This document shows, one piece after another, positions 1-12,213 of a DNA stretch of 21,547 nt; position 1 is the stretch's first letter, and each line of letters opens with the position of its first letter. This stretch comes from Pigoraptor chileana (Eukaryota > Opisthokonta > Filasterea). The DNA lies in assembly GCA_943704495.1 (NCBI GenBank), contig CALSCR010003968.1, positions 1,738 through 23,284 of the forward strand. The letters are read 5' to 3'. The position numbers and the translations under genes were made by a program. The notes below the pieces were generated by a model. The model did not search any database. It was not told the origin of the DNA and saw only the letters and a list, made by a program, of their open reading frames with translations.

Positions 1-342
1 AAGTACCTGACCGGCGGTCGGCAGAGGAGGAGTACCCCTGGCGGCCACGCAGATCCTTGATATAAAAAAAGTTGTACCTGACGTGTGGAAAGGAGATGTA
101 TGGCGATGTGTGGCTGTTGGAAGCGAGTGACGTCATGTTCGCGTAAGTGACAGCGATTGCACGCGTGTCAGTTAAGTCAGCCGGGGTACCGAGGACCACT
201 GGTTTGTGCCGATTGCCAGTTGCTCATAATGCAAAGGGATCTGGCTCAGTGTTCATACTTCGTTAGATTAATTACTACACTACCTCCGATTCCATCCGCC
301 GTCACAAGGACTCGTTATTGCGAGCGGGAAAAAAAATCGACA
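1..342. other. Intergenic flank, no gene seen
   Basis: I see no convincing coding signal here. The first ~60 bases are rich in CGG/CCG words, as in the spacers at 15758-17921 and 21100-21180. The 75-codon reading frame at 157-384 runs into the tRNA gene and shows no recognisable motif, so I treat it as chance. The T8 terminator of the tRNA gene lies inside this stretch at 329-336. Confidence 0.5.
329..336 (-). terminator. Pol III T8 terminator of tRNA-Ile
   Basis: Eight A residues on the plus strand give T8 on the transcribed strand, starting 7 nt beyond the discriminator base. Runs of four or more T are the standard RNA polymerase III stop signal, and position and orientation fit the tRNA gene exactly. 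Confidence 0.85.
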
Positions 343-415
343 TGGCCCGTGCAGGGATCGAACCTGCGACCTTCGCGTTATTAGCACGACGCTCTACCGA
401 CTAAGCTAACGGGCC
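343..415 (-). tRNA. trnI-AAU: tRNA-Ile (anticodon AAU)
   Basis: Reading the minus strand from 415 gives a complete cloverleaf. The acceptor arm GGCCCGT pairs with ACGGGCC and is followed by discriminator A. The D arm is GCTT/GAGC with one G-T pair. The anticodon stem TCGTG/CGCGA encloses the loop CTAATAA, so the anticodon is AAT (A34 normally becomes inosine). The T arm is GCAGG, loop TTCGATC, CCTGC. The loop matches the B-box GGTTCGATCC and the D region matches the A-box, so the internal Pol III promoter is intact. There is no intron. CCA is not encoded, as is usual for a eukaryotic gene. It should decode AUU/AUC isoleucine codons in the cytosol. Confidence 0.95.
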
Positions 416-972
416 AGTAGATATTAGGATTATGGATAATTTGGTATATGTCCGACAATACCAAATTGGTGCCGTCAATTGCTGCAGTGACGTTGTATTT
501 TCAAAACAACAAGTCCACTTGAGAGGGTACCGTTGCCACAAAACGAACCCGAAGTTGCCGCATGGACACAAAGGCAGCACCTCACTTTCCTCGCATCTTG
601 TGTTAAGAATACCTAACAGACTGCGCCTGTTTGAAAAGTACACGAGTGTCGTGGTTGATTGAGAAAAAAGTAACAAATCGCAAATCACCTTGTTGGTCTG
701 AACATCAACAAAGATCTTCTGGACCGACAGAAAGAGAGCGTGATTGTTTGTGAACAAAAGTATAAAATACTGGCGCATGGTGTCGGGCGACTCGAAGCGA
801 AGATGACGTGGGTGAACTTTGCACGTATATTCCTTGTTCATTTTGTGAGATGTGCAAGAACAAATTTGCATCGCACCTTCAAACGGACAACACATTGGCA
901 CCCGCTCCGCTCTGCAGTGAAGGAAGCGCTTTTTGGGTCGCCTTTGATTAGAAAATTATTTCCTTGCGTTTG
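416..972. other. Spacer between tRNA-Ile and the Homer-like gene
   Basis: Reading frames here (for example 401-901 on the minus strand) overlap the tRNA gene and have no recognisable motif. By position the stretch should hold the 5' flank of the tRNA and the promoter and 5' UTR of the Homer-like gene. I see no clear TATA box or initiator. The inverted repeat at 438-467 is the only structured element I found. Confidence 0.4.
438..467. repeat. Perfect 10-bp inverted repeat upstream of the tRNA
   Basis: The arm AATTTGGTAT (438-447) is matched by ATACCAAATT (458-467) across a 10-nt spacer. It lies 23-52 nt upstream of the mature tRNA 5' end in the tRNA's direction of transcription. It could be a cruciform or hairpin, or a binding site in the Pol III 5' flank. 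Chance cannot be excluded, and no function is assigned. Confidence 0.5.
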
Positions 973-3900
973 ATGGCATTCACAGTGTGGTGCTTTTATA
1001 TGTATGGAGACTTATTAGACCCTTTAAGTTGGTTATAGGTCATTCGGAATTCTCCCTGACGGATGGTAAATTGGCTCGCATTGTGTGTGTGTGTGTGTGT
1101 GTGCGTGTGGGTCACAACAATGCAACAGCGAACAAGTTGTGCACCAGCTACAGGCGCATTTGTTTCAGATTGACCCGGTGACAAAGAAGAATTGGCTGCC
1201 ATTGGGATCGAACGCTGGACTTACGGTCACGTTCTATTATGATGCTGTGAAGAAATCACACCGCATTGTCGGAACAGATGCGACTGGCAAGGTAAGAACT
1301 ATTTATCTGTCCACGCCTGTTCATTCCCCTGCGCCACTTGTCTTTACATTGCGAACGTGCACGTGCACTGTGAGTCGGTTGGAGCTGACAATTGAGTTGA
1401 TAGTCAGCTCACTGCCAGCTCCGTGTATGTATAACTTTGCTCAATTCGCCATATTTTTATTTGTTATTTTTTTTAATAATATCTTTTCCGTTCCTGCGAT
1501 CATAAACCAATGCGTACACTTTGCCTTATCCAGACGCTCCTCGCCAGCAACGTGGCGAATAATATGGCGTTTGCCAAATCATCGGCAAAATTTGGACAGT
1601 GGGAGGACCACAAAGAAAAAACAATTTACGGCGCCGGATTCTCATCCGAGGCTGAATTGACTGCGGTAGGCGTGCATGTCTGTGTGTGCTGTGTATGTGT
1701 GCATTTGGGCGCATGCGAGCGTGCGGCGTATATGCATATGCGCGCATGTGTGTGTGTGTGCGGGTGCGTGTGGTATATGGCATGTGTTTGTCTGCGCGTG
1801 GATGCATGCGGGCGAGTGAGTGAATATGCCACAGTCGAGCTGATAAAATGTTGTTAACATAGGCCTGACTTGATCGAATGCGGTATGCGCATCCGCTGCC
1901 AAACCGTACTAACGATTTCACATATGTACGGGCCTGTTTATTGGCTATTCGCAGTTCTCCGACGTCTTTGTTCAAGCAGTTAAGACTGCGCCGGGCGATG
2001 TTTCGCCTTCCATCGCCGTAAAATCAGACGGAGAAGCCGAGGTGTGTATGTGGATACTAATTTCATCTTGAAATCTCTCTCCATCTCCCTCTCTCCCTCT
2101 CTCTCCCTCTTTTCTATTGTGTGTATCGAACTCGCTGTGTGAACGGGTCAGCTCTATGCTTTATCGCCGGTTTTCACTCTTCGTTCGGATGCCACATAGT
2201 CCTGTGTTGCATCGTCTGTGTGTATTGTATGTATGTGTGTGTATGTATGGTTTGCATGTTTTTATGCGCCTGCCACAATTGCATAAGTGTACGAATTGTG
2301 GTCACAAGTTATTGTGGGTGTGTGTATTTCGCATTCTGCTGAAGGTTTGTACCTGAACTCGTATCTCTGAACCGCGGATGCAACTGCATGCAACCTGCCT
2401 GCATCGCAGACATCGAAGCCAAAGGGAAGGGCATTGTATGACTTTGCGGGAACAGATGAGACTCATCTTTCGTTCAAATCGGGCCAAATCATCACTGCGG
2501 GTGGGTCGTGCGTCATGTCGCTCACTCTCATCCGCGCGCCCTGTCACATGTGTTTGTGCCTGTGTTTGCGTTTGTGTTTGTGTTTGTGTTTGTTATTCGT
2601 TGTTTTCTGCGAAAAACGCACGGCAAATGACCACTACTGTCACGTCTCCTCCCTCTTGCTGTCACAATCGCGCACTATACACACGCACACACACTCTCTC
2701 TCTTGTGGAGTCCATGGGCACAGCACCATCTCTGTCTCTCTCCTTCTTATCTCTCTCTCTCTCTCGCTCTTCTCTCCCTCCCTCTCTATACATGCACGCG
2801 CACGAAAATACAATCTCTAATTGAAATTTCATTTTTACCACCCGCAGTTTCTGCAACAAAAAGTGAGGGATGGTCGCGCGGCACCGTTGATGACAAGACC
2901 GGTCGATTCCCTACTGCATATGTTCAGATTATCCAGGATAAACCGCCGTCCGTCGCTGAAAAGGTGCGTTTGGAGGGGTGTATTGCCTTTCTGAGTATTG
3001 GAATGCACATGGCACATGCTGCGCTTGCCTTTCATGTCCTCATTCCTATTTTTATATGCACCATCGACAGACTCGTTCGTGTTTTAGTCATTGTTTCTCA
3101 CTTCAAAGAAGTGTATTTTGCTTTTGCTGATATTCACTAACTTGCACTCGGCATCCCCGCGGACCGTTTCATATGTGCGAATATTTAACATGCAGAAATA
3201 CAAGGATGAACGACCACGCAGTGAAATGCCTCCGTCCCAAAAGTCACTCGCCCCAACAGCACCGGAATCAAGGTCCCGATCGCCGGTGCGTTGTGCTGCC
3301 CGCGCTTGTGACTGTGTGTTGGGACTGTGCTTCTGTTGCATTATTGTGTTTAAAAGCAACTGCAAACATGTGTATGTGTTGCGTGAATGCATGCACTGTA
3401 TTTGTGGTTTTGAAGTGTCTGCTAATTGTCCTGTGTGTACTTTTCGTCCGTGGCATGTATGCTCTGGTATTTGTGCCTGTATGTGTGTATGTGTGTGCGT
3501 GTGCGTATCTGTGTATCTGTGCTTGTGCCCGTGTGTTGCGTCGGTGCTGTTGCTGTCGAATGTGCAGTCCGTGGGTGCGACAGGGTCGGAGGAGACCGTT
3601 CGTGAGCTCCGCGCGCAGCTCGAGCAGACTCGTAAAGAGTTGGAACAGTCGAAGAAGGATATGGATCTTGCAAGAAAAGAGCTTCAGTCGAAGGAGGACA
3701 GGGAAAGGTGTGTGTGCGTGTGCAAATGCTTGCCTGATGTGGCTTGTGATGTATGTGTGTGTGAATTCTGACGTGGTTGATATGACAGTGGCTTTGCAAT
3801 TGCGATAGGAGCAGAAAAAGAATGTCTTACCTTGATTCTTACAAAACTATCACCCACCTTTAACACCGTTACAACAACAACATCAATATCAACATCAATA

Positions 3901-5233
3901 ACAACAAACAAAACATACAAACATGCAATTAAACAAACAACAACACACACTGTGTAATATGGCCATTTCAGCCTTGCGGCGATTGCGTCTGGAGGCGCCA
4001 ACAGCACGACGGAGATCATTTCGAATCAGCTTTTGCAGGTAAAGAACGAGAACGACAAGCTAAAGGCTGCCCTGGCGCAAAGCTCCATGAACCAACAGCA
4101 GTGGGAGGTATGTGCGTCCGACTTATGTGGCGTGCACGCACACGTATGCACACGCTGCGTGTGACCCTAAAGTACCCATTCCATATCATGTGTTTACATA
4201 CGACCCAAAAGGTTATCCGTGTATACGTTCACTTATAGGGATTATCAACTTGTTAGGGATTATCAACTGCTTCATTTTCATAATAGAATGAGATATTAGC
4301 CCCTGACCCAAGCGCATTCCCCCTTTTACTGTGTGTGTGTGTTCGTGTCTCTGTGCCTGTGTGTGTATGTCGGTATGTGTGTGTGTGTGTGTCGGTATGT
4401 GTATATGTCTTTGTGCCTGTGTGTCTGTGTATTGTGATTTGCGATGCACTGCTACAGGCGGAGCTTCAGACACTGCGCAACAACAACGCGCGACTGATGA
4501 CTGCGCTGCAGGAGAGCGCCGCTAATGTCGACCTCTGGGTCCAGCAGATCACATCGTATACCGAAGGATCTTCAAAAATGTCCAAGAAACTCCAGGTGTG
4601 TGCAACTAGAGGGCCGATGGGGGAATGTGGGTGCATTGTTTGCATGAGTACGGGTGAGTGGTTGTGTGCAACAAGGACAGGCAATGGGGGAGTTGCGCCG
4701 AACACGTTTTCACAGAATAATGCATGTGGGGTATTTGTGTATTGGGCCGTTTATGCGTGTGTTTTGTGGTGAGTTTGCACGCTGTATGCTCTGCATGTAT
4801 AAGTACATCATGTGATCAACAAAATAATATGTTGACCTATGTTGACCCTTCACATGTGGCCACATGTTTGCATGGTATGTGCGTGTGTGTGTGTGCATGC
4901 GCGAGTGTGTGGATCATATATTCGAATGTATATGTTTATGTTGTGTGTATATGTCTGTTTGTGGGTGCATTGTTTTCTCGGGTACGGATGGGTGGGTGTG
5001 TGCCCGTGTCTACTCTCGCATCCCGGTGTGTCAAAAGAATGTCCCACGAAAGTGTGTTGCCTCGTGTCTTTTTCGCCGCATATTTATATCACTGATTGTC
5101 TTCCCGCACACTCGCCTTCGACGGCAACAACAACCAACAACCACAACAACAACAACAACAACAACAACAACTGCGCCAATAGGAGATCGAGCAAATACAA
5201 GAGCGATTTGCGGCGGTTCTTCGTGGCGACTGA
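973..5233 (+). CDS. HOMER: Homer-family scaffold protein with an added SH3 domain (multi-exon)
   Basis: Exons: 973-989 (tentative), 1129-1291, 1534-1665, 1955-2041, 2410-2500, 2848-2963, 3196-3285, 3568-3707, 3972-4107, 4458-4595 and 5183-5233. All are bounded by GT-AG and phases match throughout, giving about 386 aa. Residues ~7-115 are a Homer-type EVH1 domain: QIDPVTKKNW, KFGQW and YGAGFSSE line up with QIDPNTKKNW, KFGQW and YGLGFSSE of animal Homer, keeping the ligand-groove Trp and the GF pair. Residues ~140-191 are an SH3 domain (ALYDF, GW, GRFPTAYV). A Pro/Ser linker follows, then coiled coil containing AELQTLRNNNARLMTALQES, close to Homer's AELATLKGNNAKLTAALLES. The last 16 residues align without gaps with the Homer C terminus. 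Homer proteins cross-link PPxxF-bearing membrane receptors and channels through EVH1 and oligomerise by the coil. The start is uncertain: no in-frame ATG lies in the 1129 exon, and ATG 973 with donor 990 restores phase. The coil is shorter than in animals. Family call is very secure; exact N terminus is not. Confidence 0.88.
1083..1110. repeat. (TG)n microsatellite in the first Homer intron
   Basis: A near-pure TG run lies 18 nt before the proposed acceptor at 1127-1128 (AG). If ATG 973 with donor 990 is right, it sits inside a 139-nt intron and continues the sense-strand GT-rich pattern of the other introns of this gene. Confidence 0.8.
2071..2115. repeat. CT-rich microsatellite in a Homer intron
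   Basis: An interrupted (CT)n/(CCCT)n tract lies early in intron 2042-2409. A TG-rich stretch follows at about 2215-2250. Both are intronic. Confidence 0.7.
2410..2963 (+). other. Two exons coding the SH3 domain inside the Homer-like gene
   Basis: Exons 2410-2500 and 2848-2963 join in phase 1 (G + TT). The product contains the hallmark SH3 segments: ALYDF with acidic RT-loop residues (GTDETHLSF), the binding-surface Trp in EGW, and GRFPTAYV with the conserved Pro and Tyr. The flanking exons are coding in the same frame: 1955-2041 ends the EVH1 domain and 3196-3285 is a Pro/Ser-rich linker. The SH3 is therefore part of the same open reading frame and not a separate gene. SH3 domains bind PxxP ligands. 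Animal Homers, as I know them, have no SH3 here. Confidence 0.85.
2672..2790. repeat. CA/CT microsatellite in the SH3-splitting intron
   Basis: The intron 2501-2847 divides the SH3 domain. It holds a TG/TTTG-rich run at about 2545-2595, then CA repeats, then long (CT)n runs leading toward the acceptor at 2846-2847. Confidence 0.75.
4330..4432. repeat. TG-rich imperfect microsatellite
   Basis: Interrupted (TG)n fills the 3' half of intron 4108-4457, which separates the two coiled-coil exons. Frames translated across it give Cys/Val strings that are artefacts of the repeat. Confidence 0.75.
5124..5171. repeat. (CAA)n microsatellite before the last Homer exon
   Basis: A CAA trinucleotide run lies at the 3' end of intron 4596-5182, 12 nt from the acceptor of the last exon. 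The intron earlier holds TG repeats (about 4878-4912). Confidence 0.8.
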
Positions 5234-5570
5234 TGACTTTGATGGCTGTTGGCTGGCACTAGTTGATCGGTGTGGCTTTGAGTTCTCCTGCCACGTGAAC
5301 GTCCCCACACATCATTTAGTGCAATCGCTCTCGTAGCGTGTCTTTTGCGAAGCTTTCTGCATACCAGCGCATTCTCACTTTATATGTCTTGTCTCTCTCT
5401 CGCTTGCTCTCACTCCCTCCCTCTCCCTCGCAGACGCATACACACACGCATTGTCCGTCTCGCTCCCTTTCTCTCCCGTTACCATCTCTCTCGAAACTGT
5501 CTTGCCTGCGGTGTTTTTCCAGTTGTTTTCGCGTTGCGTTTTTGGCTCACTTTTCACTCACACACACACA

Positions 5571-5610
<40 letters not shown>

Positions 5611-5711
5611 TATGACAAGAGTACTCTCCACACCTGTGGGTCTATGTTAAACTTGGATCACAATTCCTGTGCAGCATAACATGTGCGGCCAATAGTGGTG
5701 TTGTCGTGCAG
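5234..5711. other. 3' flank of the Homer-like gene with CT/CA microsatellites
   Basis: After the stop codon there are (CT)n tracts at about 5390-5430 and 5571-5607 and short CA runs near 5560. No AATAAA was found. No coding signal beyond repeat-derived Ser/Leu frames is present. Confidence 0.5.
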
Positions 5712-6067
5712 ATACAGACGCGCTGATGGTTTTTAAAGTCATGCAGGCATTGAAAGAGGATGATGCACCTGGCAAGTTGCTGTCACTGCCAATCACCTAC
5801 TTTGGTGTTTCGCTTGCGGTTCAGCTCATTACAACCTGCAGTGTGAGTGTGATTAACAAGCTGTGCGCTCACTAATGTCAGTGCGACAGCAGGAAGTTAA
5901 CTTCTAATCAGCACGTGCCTCCGCAGTTTACAAGCAACATCACTAACAGTCAGAGTGAGCGTGTCGACAGACCATCAGCTGCTGTCTGCAAAGCGGCCGG
6001 GACACAAGGCAGCACTCACTTAGTCTCATACCACCGACTGGCTCCAAGGCCGCGCGGCCATTTCTAG
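5712..6067 (+). CDS. Weak two-exon candidate of unknown function
   Basis: After a good acceptor (TCGTGCAG) there is an open frame at 5712-5842 ending at a consensus GTGAGT donor. From ATG 5726 it reads MVFKVMQALKEDDAPGKLLS and then a moderately hydrophobic stretch. An acceptor (CCTCCGCAG) at 5926 continues the frame in matching phase to a TAG at 6065-6067, for about 85 aa. The first part looks coding in style. The second is Ser/Arg/Thr-rich and unconvincing. It could be a small gene, an alternative 3' end of the Homer-like gene, a decayed exon, or chance. I recognise no homologue. Confidence 0.25.
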
Positions 6068-6847
6068 GTATACTTCATCAGTCAGTGACATATTAAGCGC
6101 GAAATCATCTTCCGCCCACCCTTAACTCTGAACATTGCCGACCAAGGCATGACTCACACCAGTTCGGGGACCACTGTTATGTTATCGAGGAAGGGAAGTC
6201 AGCTTTTCATGTTCCAATTAAAAGGGGACAAAATGAACTATAGGGCCGCATGATCAGTGCCAACCACGCCGACAGAGTAATAACATCACTGAATGCGACG
6301 TGTCATAAACGGGCCGGCGTTTCCAGCCCTGGCGTCACGCCAATATAGCTATTGGCTCAACACCGTAGCCGGACAGACGCGCTGTTCACGTTGATGGTAC
6401 ATCGATGAGCCGAGGTCTCTCGCGGAATATAATACCTTCTTCATCTCTCAGACGTCAACACTGACTGAGTCGGCGGGCGCACGACTGAAGTACCTCAACT
6501 AGGTCTCCAACTATCTCAGTCCATCAACAGGCACTATATTTGGTGATGCAATTTGTAGTGCAAGTTCACAACAGCAGCCACTGTCCGTTTCCAGCCTAAA
6601 AGTTTATTCCCTTCCCGCCATGCATTGTAGATCAACAACTAACGGCACTCACAGCTGCTGTCATGTGACTCAATGTTGATTGCTGTGCAAGTATTCTATG
6701 TGCAGTCTGTGATTCGAAGGCTTCGGTTGTTAATGTATTGATACGCGCACATTTATTACACCCAGGAGGCAGCACAGAGTCTGTCACGGTCGATCGCACA
6801 TTGATCCGCGATAACTGAATTCAATCCCTCAAAATGGGCGGTGTGTT
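6068..6847. other. Spacer, no gene seen
   Basis: No long frame and no microsatellite occurs here, unlike the neighbouring introns. The stretch includes the 3' UTR of RIO2 (minus strand), with an AATAAA at 6757-6752. Confidence 0.5.
6752..6757 (-). promoter_or_regulatory. AATAAA poly(A) signal for RIO2
   Basis: The plus-strand TTTATT reads AATAAA on the gene strand, about 90 nt beyond the RIO2 stop codon. This is a normal distance for a cleavage signal. It is the only canonical hexamer I noticed close downstream of that stop. Confidence 0.55.
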
Positions 6848-11287
<4,440 letters not shown>

Positions 11288-11462
11288 CTTTACACAGCAA
11301 CAGAAACGCACAGTGCGTTTGTACCCGAGATAGTCTGCTTATATAATATGGTTCCCTCAAAGGATAACTAACTTTGTGCGATTTTCAACTTCAAATAACG
11401 ACGGCACCAGTTCGGAACTAAGTGGCAACACGTGCTGTATAAAGCTTCCCAAAATGGATCAT

Positions 11463-11822
11463 GACCTGGACTCCACTTTTAATTTGGAATGGCAGGGTAA
11501 ATTATGCACAAAATGCACACCGCATTCAGATTAAGATCGGACTCCACTTTTAATTTGGAATGGCAGGGTAAATTATGCACAAAATGCACCGCATTCACAT
11601 TAATTGGGACCTTGACTTTTAATTTGGAATGGCAGGGTAAATTATGCACAAAATGCACACCGCATTCACATTAATTGGGACCTTGACTTTTAATTTGGAA
11701 TGGCAGGGTAAATTATGCACAAAATGCACACCGCATTCACATTAATTGGGACCTTGATTTTTAATTTGGAATGGCGGGGTAAATTATGCACAAAAATGTA
11801 CACCGCCTTCAGATTAATTGGA
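11463..11822. repeat. Minisatellite, five ~70-bp tandem units
   Basis: The core CTTTTAATTTGGAATGGC starts at 11476, 11547, 11616, 11687 and, with one change, 11758, so spacings are 71, 69, 71 and 71 bp. Each unit continues through GGGTAAATTATGCACAAAATG and CCGC(A/C)TTCA(C/G)ATTAA. Units 3 and 4 look nearly identical. The first and last have diverged most, the usual pattern of unequal exchange in the middle of an array. No open frame runs through it. Confidence 0.95.
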
Positions 11823-11841
11823 GCGACTGTCTTTGAGAAGG

Positions 11842-11873
11842 GTAGGGTTAAGCACGTGACAATGCAACCCTAC
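11842..11873. repeat. 8-bp inverted repeat with a CACGTG box in the loop
   Basis: GTAGGGTT (11842-11849) is matched by AACCCTAC (11866-11873). The 16-nt loop contains CACGTG, a classic bHLH E-box core. It lies between the minisatellite and the HD2-like gene. Occupancy is untested. Confidence 0.5.
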
Positions 11874-11993
11874 TAATTAAGTAGATTATGTGATGAAATA
11901 CGAACAGCGGTACATAAAGAGCTCACCAAAATGGCTTATTCGGGATGTTCATTGTGAGGGCTGCCACGTGCAAGGCTGATGGACTGTGCCCAC

Positions 11994-12063
11994 GCACACA
12001 CGCACACACGCACACACGCACACGCATTCTCTCTCTCTCGTCACATGCGCACACACACTCACT
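11994..12063. repeat. CACG/CA and CT microsatellite in the HD2-like 5' region
   Basis: ACGCACAC units run into (CT)n and then CA repeats, about 150-220 bp upstream of the HD2-like start codon. It may be in the promoter or a 5' UTR intron. Confidence 0.7.
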
Positions 12064-12213
12064 ACGATTGACATGCACCCACACAGCGTATTGCCACACA
12101 CAAGCTCGCACAAACTTACAGTATCAACTAGCATTGTGTAAAACTCCTTCAGAAACGCGCCATCTTCAAGTATTCTTCACCCAGTTCCCATTCTTTGACA
12201 CTATCAAATCAAA

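Larger units (their letters stand above)
11288..12213. promoter_or_regulatory. Divergent promoter region between RIO2 and the HD2-like gene
   Basis: These 926 bp separate the two start codons, so both promoters and 5' UTRs must lie here. The stretch contains the ~70-bp minisatellite (11463-11822), a hairpin around CACGTG (11842-11873), CAAAATGG words at 11451-11458 and 11927-11934, and a CA/CT tract at about 11994-12063. No TATA box is evident. Sharing of control elements is an inference from geometry. Confidence 0.55.

Noticed and set aside
401-901. 166-codon minus-strand frame
   Set aside because: It overlaps the tRNA gene, has no recognisable motif and shows no splice or start context beyond chance.
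1526-1975. Minus-strand His/Thr/Ala frames opposite the Homer introns
   Set aside because: They are translations of TG/CA repeats antisense to well-supported Homer exons.
4690-4812. Possible extra Homer exon after AACAAGGACAG
   Set aside because: The frame starts plausibly but lacks a donor in matching phase and shows no coiled-coil pattern.
11463-11822. CRISPR-like array
   Set aside because: The ~70-bp units are contiguous head-to-tail copies with no unique spacers, and the context is eukaryotic; it is a minisatellite.
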